DNA of 64,000 nucleotides from Burkholderia glumae LMG 2196 = ATCC 33617. Lineage in GTDB: Bacteria; Pseudomonadota; Gammaproteobacteria; Burkholderiales; Burkholderiaceae. A program made the translations under genes and the position numbers. The stretch covers positions 744,001 to 808,000 of the forward strand of contig NZ_CP009435.1 in the NCBI RefSeq assembly GCF_000960995.1, in the 5' to 3' direction. The notes under the pieces are model-generated. The model saw nothing but the letters and a program-made list of their open reading frames with translations, was not told where the DNA came from and made no database searches. Positions 58,257 to 64,000 of this stretch are shown here, in pieces (position 1 is the stretch's first letter; the number at the start of each line of letters is the position of its first letter).

Positions 58257-59324
58257 TCAGAATCGCACCCGCATGCCGGCGCCGAGCGTGTCGCCGCTCG
58301 ACTGGTTCGACAGGCGGTCGAGCAGGTAGGCGGCGTAGAGGTCGGTGCGCTTCGACAGCGGATAGTCGTAGCCGACCGCCCAGGTCTGACGCGTCTGGTC
58401 GAGCCCGCCCGTGTCGCGCGAGTACGCATACGAGGCCAGCGCGCTGCCCGCGCCGAGCGGCACCGACACGCCGCCCTGCGCGGTGTTCACGTGCCAGCTG
58501 CCGCCCTGCAGGTCGTTTTTCGTATACATGTACTGCCCGTACAGCTTCGCGAACTTCAGGTCATAGCTGATGCCGAGCTGCGTGACGCTCTGGCTCTTCA
58601 TGCCGGCCACCAGCGAGCCGAGATCGCCCGGCGCGTTGTTGAAGTTCACATATTGGTACACGGCGGTCATCGCGAGCGGGCCGCGGAAATACTGCAGCTG
58701 GCCGCTCCATTTCTTCGCGGCGTTGCCGCCGGACTGATTGCCGAGCGCGTACATCGCACTCGCGTTGAAGCCGTTGAAGTCGGGCGTCGTGTACGACACC
58801 GCGTTGTTCCAGCCCGAATCGCCCACCACGCCCTGGTCGGTCGTGTAGGTCGGGAAGGTGCCGAGCCCGAGGAACACGTGATAGACCATCGGCGAGAATT
58901 CGTAGGAGTCGATCAGCGGGTTGAACAGGATCGTCGAGAGGAACAGGTGGGTCGTGAGGCGCCCCGCGCGCACCGTGCCGTAGGGCGTCTCGAGGCCGAC
59001 ATAGGCATTGCGCGCGAAGAACGTGTCGCCCTGGAAGCGGCCGTAGCTGCCGCTCTGCGGCCGGAAGAAATCCTCGATCGTGAAGATCGCGCGGTAGCCG
59101 CCGCCGAGATCCTCGGTGCCGCGCAGGCCCCAGTACGAGGTCGACATGCCGCCGCCCTGCACGCCCCAGGCGCGCTCGCCGCCCGGGAATTTCTGCGCGC
59201 CCACCCAGGCATCGACCTGGCCGTAGAGCTGGATGCTCGATTGCGCGTGAGCGGGCGCCGCGAGTGCCGCCCACGCGAGGCAGGCGAAGGCACCGGACGC
59301 AGTCCGGCGAGCGAGTGACTTCAT
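58257..59324 (-). CDS. trimeric general porin (OmpC/gram-negative porin family)
   Basis: 355 residues with a signal peptide (cleavage after AHA, about residue 27), then QSSIQLYGQVDAWVGAQ, the usual betaproteobacterial porin start, and repeated amphipathic beta-strands ending MRVRF with a C-terminal Phe, as needed for outer-membrane assembly. Sixteen-stranded diffusion channel. 98 bp of AT-richer DNA upstream likely holds its promoter. Confidence 0.93.
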   Translation of the reverse strand: MKSLARRTASGAFACLAWAALAAPAHAQSSIQLYGQVDAWVGAQKFPGGERAWGVQGGGMSTSYWGLRGTEDLGGGYRAIFTIEDFFRPQSGSYGRFQGDTFFARNAYVGLETPYGTVRAGRLTTHLFLSTILFNPLIDSYEFSPMVYHVFLGLGTFPTYTTDQGVVGDSGWNNAVSYTTPDFNGFNASAMYALGNQSGGNAAKKWSGQLQYFRGPLAMTAVYQYVNFNNAPGDLGSLVAGMKSQSVTQLGISYDLKFAKLYGQYMYTKNDLQGGSWHVNTAQGGVSVPLGAGSALASYAYSRDTGGLDQTRQTWAVGYDYPLSKRTDLYAAYLLDRLSNQSSGDTLGAGMRVRF

Positions 59325-59686
59325 GAGATCTCCGAATCAAATCGAATGGAAGCGATGCGCGCCGGGTCGAGGCGAGGGCGTGCGCATGGACGAGGCTAGG
59401 CCATCTTCGCGGGCCGATAAACTGATCAAAATTGAAAACGCTTATGGTGGGTATAGCGGCGGCGCGCGATACGCGGAGCGGGCCGCGGCAGCGGGCCGGA
59501 ATCGGCTCGGCAGCGGCGGGCGCCGCCGGCGAGGCGCGAAAGATAGCGCAGGCGGGATGCGGCGGGAAAGCGTGAAACGGAAAAACCCACGGGAAACGGC
59601 GCGGACTGTGGCGAATCCGCGTCAATCAGGGGGCAAGGGTGCGAGGTGCGAGGCGGCGGCAGCCCGGCACGGCCGGGCGCGAAAGC
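59325..59686. other. 362-bp gap between porin and exported protein gene
   Basis: Porin promoter side (59400-59460) is AT-rich. No clear -10/-35 or operator stood out. The rest is GC-rich with no features. Confidence 0.45.
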
Positions 59687-60166
59687 TCAGTTGTTGCGGT
59701 AGAACGAGGAGAAGAAGGTCCCGCGCGAGTCGGCGCTTTCCTGGGCGCGCGGCGCCGGCGGGCGGCCGCGTTCCTCGTTGTAGCGGGCCACGTCGGCGCG
59801 GATCGAGCCGGAGCGGATCGCCCCGTCGGCCGCCCCGGGCGGGCGCGGCAGCGAGGACGAGGAGGCGCTGACCGACCGGTAAGGGCTGGCCCCCGGATAG
59901 CGGCCATCGTCGCCCCCCTCGGCCGGGCCGCCGGCCGCGCCGACCCGATACGGCGCGGCGGCCGCCCGACTCGGGCGCAGCCCCCAGCGCACGCCGCCGG
60001 CCTCGCTGCGCCAGCCGGGGGCGAGATCGCGGTGCATGGCACCAGCGCCGCCGCCGCGCCCCCCGCCGCCGTGCGGCGGATGGGCGAAGGCGAGCGAGGC
60101 CGCGAGGGCCATCGCCGCCGCCGTCAGCCACTTCCCGATAGTCCGTTTTGCCCGATCCACTCTCAT
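59687..60166 (-). CDS. exported Gly/Arg-rich hypothetical protein
   Basis: 159 residues. Signal peptide (RVDRAKRTIGKWLTAAAMALA, cleavage near AFA about residue 28), then HPPHGGGGRGGG low-complexity and a C-terminal patch likely under selection (SIRADVARYNEERG, GTFFSSFYRNN). No known domain. Probably periplasmic. Start ATG 60166. Confidence 0.6.
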   Translation of the reverse strand: MRVDRAKRTIGKWLTAAAMALAASLAFAHPPHGGGGRGGGAGAMHRDLAPGWRSEAGGVRWGLRPSRAAAAPYRVGAAGGPAEGGDDGRYPGASPYRSVSASSSSLPRPPGAADGAIRSGSIRADVARYNEERGRPPAPRAQESADSRGTFFSSFYRNN

Positions 60167-60553
60167 ATTCGCTTACCGCGTGCTGTTGGCCTTGGCCCGG
60201 ATTCGGGCGGCAGCCTTTCGTCAGTAATTTAGGAGCGGGTGATTTTGATGTCGAGCCGAAAAGTGTTAGACCGCCGGCATCGATGTAACACCGTGTTACT
60301 CCAAGGCTTCCGACGCTTTTTACGCTAATTTTTAGCGAATTTTTGCGCGTTTAGGCGTGAATTTCGCAGGGTCGATTCCCAGTCGAAAACGTCCCTGCAG
60401 CCGTCGCTTCATACAAATTATTCATTAATTGATTCGTCGAATGAATTTGTCTATTGAATGTGCAGCCGCGACAATACGCGCCTGGCGCGTCCGGCAGCCG
60501 GGCCGCTTCGCCCTTTTCTCGTTCACCGTCCTATTCCAACCTCGAGATCTCCG
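60167..60553. promoter_or_regulatory. 387-bp AT-rich divergent promoter region
   Basis: One of the most AT-rich stretches in the window (60230-60440). Contains a 15-bp palindrome GTAACACcGTGTTAC (60285-60299) and an extra GTGTTA half-site at 60263-60268, resembling an operator. Serves the exported protein gene (minus) and the symporter gene (plus). Confidence 0.5.
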
Positions 60554-61579
60554 ATGGCCCGTCCCCGCTTCCTTCCCGACAATTTCACCCTGGCGCTGGT
60601 CACCACCGTCGTGTTCGCGAGCTTCGTGCCGTGCCGCGGCCAGGTCGCGCAAGGGTTCGACTGGGCGACCGACATCGCCGTCGGCCTGCTGTTCTTCCTG
60701 CACGGCGCGAAGCTGTCGCGCGAGGCGGTGATCGCCGGCGCGACGCACTGGCGGCTGCACCTGGTGGTGCTGCTCAGCACCTTCGCGCTGTTCCCGCTGC
60801 TCGGGTTCGCGCTCAAGCCGCTGCTCACGCCGCTCGTCACGCCCGCGCTCTACGCGGGCGTGCTGTTCCTCTGCACGCTGCCGTCCACGGTGCAGTCGTC
60901 GATCGCGTTCACCTCGATCGCCAAGGGCAACGTGCCGGCCGCCGTCTGCTCGGCGTCGGCCTCCAGCCTGCTCGGCATCTTCATCACGCCGGCGCTGGTC
61001 GGCGCGCTCATCACCACCCACTCGGGCACCGGCGCCTCGGCATGGAGCACGGTGGGCAGCATCGTGATGCAACTGCTCGTGCCGTTCCTGGCCGGCCAGG
61101 CGATGCGGCCGCTGATCGGCGCCTGGATCGAGCGCAACCGCGGCGTGCTGAAGTTCGTCGACCAGGGCTCGATCCTGCTGGTGGTCTACGTGGCCTTCAG
61201 CGAGGCGGTCAACCAAGGCCTCTGGCACCAGATTCCGCCGCTCGCGCTGGGCGGCCTGCTGCTGGTGTGCCTGGTGCTGCTGGCGGTCGCGCTCGGCGTG
61301 ACCGCGCTCATCAGCAAGCGGCTCGGCTTCAGCCAGGCGGACCGCATCACCATCATTTTCTGCGGCTCGAAGAAGAGCCTCGCGGCCGGCATCCCGATGG
61401 CGAAGGTGATCTTCGCCGCCCACACGGTGGGCGCCATCGTGCTGCCGCTGATGCTGTTCCACCAGATCCAGCTGATGGTGTGCGCGGCGCTCGCGCAGCG
61501 CTGGGGCGCGCGCGACCTCGCCCTCGACGACCAGCCCAGCGCCTGCGCGAAGCCGCAGTTGAACGCCGGCGAGCGCTGA
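60554..61579 (+). CDS. bile acid:sodium symporter family protein
   Basis: 341 residues with about ten hydrophobic segments. SBF/YfeH-like transporter: FDWATDIAVGLLFFLHGAKLS, CTLPSTVQSSIAFTSIAKGN, CGSKKSLAAGIPMAKVIF. Inner-membrane organic-anion/Na+ cotransporter; substrate unknown. ATG 60554 gives the family N-terminus. Confidence 0.91.
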   Translation: MARPRFLPDNFTLALVTTVVFASFVPCRGQVAQGFDWATDIAVGLLFFLHGAKLSREAVIAGATHWRLHLVVLLSTFALFPLLGFALKPLLTPLVTPALYAGVLFLCTLPSTVQSSIAFTSIAKGNVPAAVCSASASSLLGIFITPALVGALITTHSGTGASAWSTVGSIVMQLLVPFLAGQAMRPLIGAWIERNRGVLKFVDQGSILLVVYVAFSEAVNQGLWHQIPPLALGGLLLVCLVLLAVALGVTALISKRLGFSQADRITIIFCGSKKSLAAGIPMAKVIFAAHTVGAIVLPLMLFHQIQLMVCAALAQRWGARDLALDDQPSACAKPQLNAGER

Positions 61580-61633
61580 AGCTCGAAGCAGGGCGCGGGG
61601 AAACCGGCGCCGTGTGGTTTGCCAATCCCTAGA

Positions 61634-61681
61634 CAATTCCATAGAAAAACTATAACTAATGAAAAAATGACTATGGAATTG
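61634..61681. repeat. 11-bp perfect inverted repeat in AT-rich DNA
   Basis: CAATTCCATAG (61634-61644) and its complement (61671-61681) flank 26 nt of almost pure A/T plus ATGA. Lies between the symporter and the EAL-CBS-GGDEF gene, about 140 bp before the latter. Could be a regulator site, a 3'-end hairpin, or a relic of a mobile element. Confidence 0.85.
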
Positions 61682-61815
61682 AAGCGGGTAGCGGCCTGAC
61701 TGGTGCGTGCGCCTCCGGTCGGGCCCGATGTGCGCGGCTCACGTCACAAAAAATTCACTGCGGCCGGACCCACGCCGATTGTTAAATAGTGTGTCCCGTC
61801 GTCTGCTCGCCCGTC

Positions 61816-63663
61816 ATGCCCCCGCCCGCCGCTATCGCCGTCGCCGAAACGACCCGCGTCGCCGACCTGCTCGCCGCGGGCGCGCTGAGCGCGCAATTCC
61901 AGCCGATCGTCGAGATCGCCGGGGGCGCCATCGTCGGCTACGAAGGCCTGGTGCGCGGCCCGCGCGGCTCGGCCGTCGAGATGCCGGCGGCCCTGTTCGC
62001 CCAGGCCGGCCGGGAAGGCTGCTCGCTCGAGCTCGAACTCGCCGCGGCGGCCACCTGCGTCGAGGCGTTCGCGAAATCGGGCGCCGACGGCCAGCTGTTC
62101 GTGAACTTCAGCGCGCACGCGATCGTGCAGCTCGCGCGGCAGCGCGCACGCGTGCTCGGCGCGCTGCCGGCCGGGCGCATCGTGGTCGAGCTCACCGAGC
62201 AGCACCCGGCCAGCGACCTGCTCGGCCTGCCCTCGGCGCTGGCCGAACTGCGCGGCTCGGGCGTCTCGTTCGCGCTCGACGACTACGGCACCGCCAACGC
62301 CAACATGAGTTCGTGGGTGCGCCTGCGGCCCGACATCGTCAAGATCGACCGCTTCTTCATCGACGGCATCGCCAGCGACCCGCGCAAGTTCGAGGCGGTC
62401 AAGGCGATGCAGCAGTTCGCGGCGGCCACCGGCGGCCGGCTGATCGCGGAAGGCATCGAATGCGCGGCGGACCTGATCGTGGTGCGCGACCTCGGCATCG
62501 ACTGCGGGCAGGGCTTCTTTCTCGGCCGGCCGGCGCCGGTGCCGGCGCCGCGCGCGGCGGCCGCGGCCCACGACGCGCTGCTCGCGCAGCACATCGCGGT
62601 GTTTCCGGGCCTGCCGCGCACCAGCACGCTGACCCGGCCGAACGCGACGATGGCCGAGAAGATGCGCGTGCCGGCGCCGGCGCTGCCGAGCCACGCCACC
62701 AACAATCAGGTGCTCGAACTGTTCCAGCGGCGCCCCGACCTGCATGCGGTGGCGGTGGTGGAGGGCGAGCGGCCGATCGCGCTGATCAACCGGCGCGGCT
62801 TCATGGACCGCTACGCGCGGCCCTACCATCGCGAGGTGTTCGGCAAGCGGCCGTGCCTGCAGTTGGCCAACAACGCGCCGCTGATCGTCGACAACGCCAC
62901 CACCGCGGAACAGCTGACCTCGCTGCTCGCGAGCCACGACCAGCGCTATCTGACCGAGGGCTTCATCATCACCGACCACGGCCGCTACACGGGGCTCGGC
63001 ACCGGCGAGAGCCTGGTGCGCGCCGTCACCGAGGTGCGGGTCGAGGCCGCGCGCTACGCCAATCCGCTCACGTTCCTGCCCGGCAACATCCCGATCAGTT
63101 CGCACATCGCGCGGCTGGTGGGCAAGGACGCGGCGTTCCATGCCTGCTACGTCGATCTGAACCAGTTCAAGCCGTTCAACGACCAGTACGGCTACTGGCA
63201 GGGCGACGAGGTGCTGAAGTTCGCCGCCTCGGTGCTGGCCGACGCGTGCGACCCGACCCGCGACTTCCTCGGCCACGTCGGCGGCGACGATTTTCTCGTG
63301 CTGTTCCAGAGCGAAGACTGGGAAGCGCGCGCGCAGCGCGCGATCGGCCGCTTCGACGAGGGCGCCCAGCGCTTCTACGCGCATGCGGACCGGCTCGCGG
63401 GCGGCATCCGCGGCGAGGACCGGCGCGGCAATCCGGCGTTCTTCGGCTTCGTGACGATGGCGATCGGCTGCGTGAGCGTGCCCGGCACGCGCCGCTACCG
63501 CAGCGACGAGATCGCCTCGGTGGCCGCGCTCGCCAAGCGGCGCGCGAAGCAGCGGCCGGGTCACCTGTACCTGATCGACGTGGAGGAAGGCCGCGCCTGG
63601 CTGCGCGCCCACGGCGAGCAGCCGCACCTGCCCGACGGCGGCGGCGCGGCACGCCAACCCTGA
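61816..63663 (+). CDS. EAL-CBS-GGDEF cyclic-di-GMP protein
   Basis: 615 residues in the less common order EAL (about 20-250), CBS pair (about 285-410), GGDEF (about 430-590). The EAL site looks intact: YEGLVR, FVNFS, VVELTEQ, ALDDYG, VKIDR, EGIE, QGFFLGRP. The GGDEF site reads GGDDF, a variant of the signature; no RxxD I-site lies at the usual spacing. Likely a phosphodiesterase whose GGDEF acts as a GTP sensor or a weak cyclase. ATG 61816. Confidence 0.9.
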   Translation: MPPPAAIAVAETTRVADLLAAGALSAQFQPIVEIAGGAIVGYEGLVRGPRGSAVEMPAALFAQAGREGCSLELELAAAATCVEAFAKSGADGQLFVNFSAHAIVQLARQRARVLGALPAGRIVVELTEQHPASDLLGLPSALAELRGSGVSFALDDYGTANANMSSWVRLRPDIVKIDRFFIDGIASDPRKFEAVKAMQQFAAATGGRLIAEGIECAADLIVVRDLGIDCGQGFFLGRPAPVPAPRAAAAAHDALLAQHIAVFPGLPRTSTLTRPNATMAEKMRVPAPALPSHATNNQVLELFQRRPDLHAVAVVEGERPIALINRRGFMDRYARPYHREVFGKRPCLQLANNAPLIVDNATTAEQLTSLLASHDQRYLTEGFIITDHGRYTGLGTGESLVRAVTEVRVEAARYANPLTFLPGNIPISSHIARLVGKDAAFHACYVDLNQFKPFNDQYGYWQGDEVLKFAASVLADACDPTRDFLGHVGGDDFLVLFQSEDWEARAQRAIGRFDEGAQRFYAHADRLAGGIRGEDRRGNPAFFGFVTMAIGCVSVPGTRRYRSDEIASVAALAKRRAKQRPGHLYLIDVEEGRAWLRAHGEQPHLPDGGGAARQP

Positions 63664-63975
63664 GCGGCGGGCGAGCCGCGCGGCGCCGCCGCCACGCAGC
63701 GAGCCGGCAGGCGCGCGCCGGCACCCCGCCCCCCTTTCGGGCCTGGTCCGGCCGCGCCCGGGCACGGCCGGCCCCGGCCCGCCGGACCGCCGGCGCTCGC
63801 CGTTCCGCTCGTTTCGCGCCTGTTTAGCAAACGCACGCTACAGGCGCATTCCGCCCGCCGGCTGAAAAACGCCAAAAATCCGGGTAATTACCAACTTTCC
63901 AGGCAGCCCGCGCATCATTTCATCGCGATTTTTTACTATACAATCGCCGACATCCTAAACACCGGATCGGCCAGC
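63664..63975. other. 312-bp gap before the terminal regulator gene
   Basis: Its last 110 bp is AT-rich. It contains a perfect palindrome GGTAATTACC (63883-63892) and a possible -10 TATACA (63937-63942), 34 bp before the ATG at 63976. No -35 was recognised. Confidence 0.4.
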
Positions 63976-64000
63976 ATGGGCACCACCATTCGCGATGTCG
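63976..64000 (+). CDS. start of a LacI-type transcriptional regulator, partial
   Basis: Eight codons (MGTTIRDV) at the right edge, matching the start of LacI-family helix-turn-helix domains (TTIRDVA). Too short for certainty; the rest is outside the window. Confidence 0.5.

Overview
The window looks like chromosome 1 of a Burkholderia sensu stricto species; the gladioli/glumae/plantarii group is my guess. GC content is very high, and codons end in G or C almost throughout. It carries several markers of that lineage: a PhaM-type PHB granule protein, a two-gene methionine synthase, DUF3567 and DUF1840 proteins, a bioA-bioF-bioD-bioB cluster, AceK, and many LysR/IclR/porin-type genes. No rRNA, tRNA or CRISPR array was found.

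Layout. 1-4.4 kb: a partial patatin lipase, PhaM, an enoyl-CoA hydratase and a fumarylacetoacetase-family hydrolase, with a divergent IclR regulator. 4.6-6.4 kb: a DUF3108 envelope protein with a 9-bp tandem repeat in its coding sequence, and a DUF3567 protein. 6.6-15.3 kb: housekeeping genes (split metH, DUF1840, argS, SPOR-domain protein, dsbA, SDR). 15.5-24.9 kb: peptide-type ABC binding protein, MBL hydrolase, aceK, then a collinear run of carbonic anhydrase, thiolase, SDR and YchJ genes, and a secreted-type hydrolase. 25.5-29.9 kb: biotin operon bioAFDB, followed by convergent cutC.

30.9-39.9 kb is the accessory part. It contains an IS481-family element, then a contact-dependent-inhibition / two-partner-secretion locus in the order cdiB-cdiA-cdiI on the minus strand. 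The locus is decayed. A deletion appears to have joined the N-terminal half of cdiB to the middle of cdiA. The remaining cdiA carries a one-base shift just after the junction, an in-frame TAG, and a second one-base shift. The last ~1500 codons of cdiA, with the C-terminal toxin tail, and the overlapping immunity gene are still open. The tail, the immunity gene and the flank up to the IS have visibly lower GC, as expected for an exchangeable toxin/immunity cassette.

39.9-64 kb: EAL phosphodiesterase, CPA1 antiporter, a giant indolepyruvate ferredoxin oxidoreductase, a sulfate-binding protein, a secreted GH64 beta-1,3-glucanase followed by a dapA-like remnant, a lipoprotein, small hydrolases and dehydrogenases, HMG-CoA lyase, YbaK-type deacylase, DUF1289, a haloacetate dehalogenase with all catalytic residues, nitronate monooxygenase, LysR, porin, an exported Gly-rich protein, a bile-acid-type symporter, an EAL-CBS-GGDEF protein, and the first codons of a LacI-type regulator.

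All assignments come from reading the sequence and recalling families. No searches were run.
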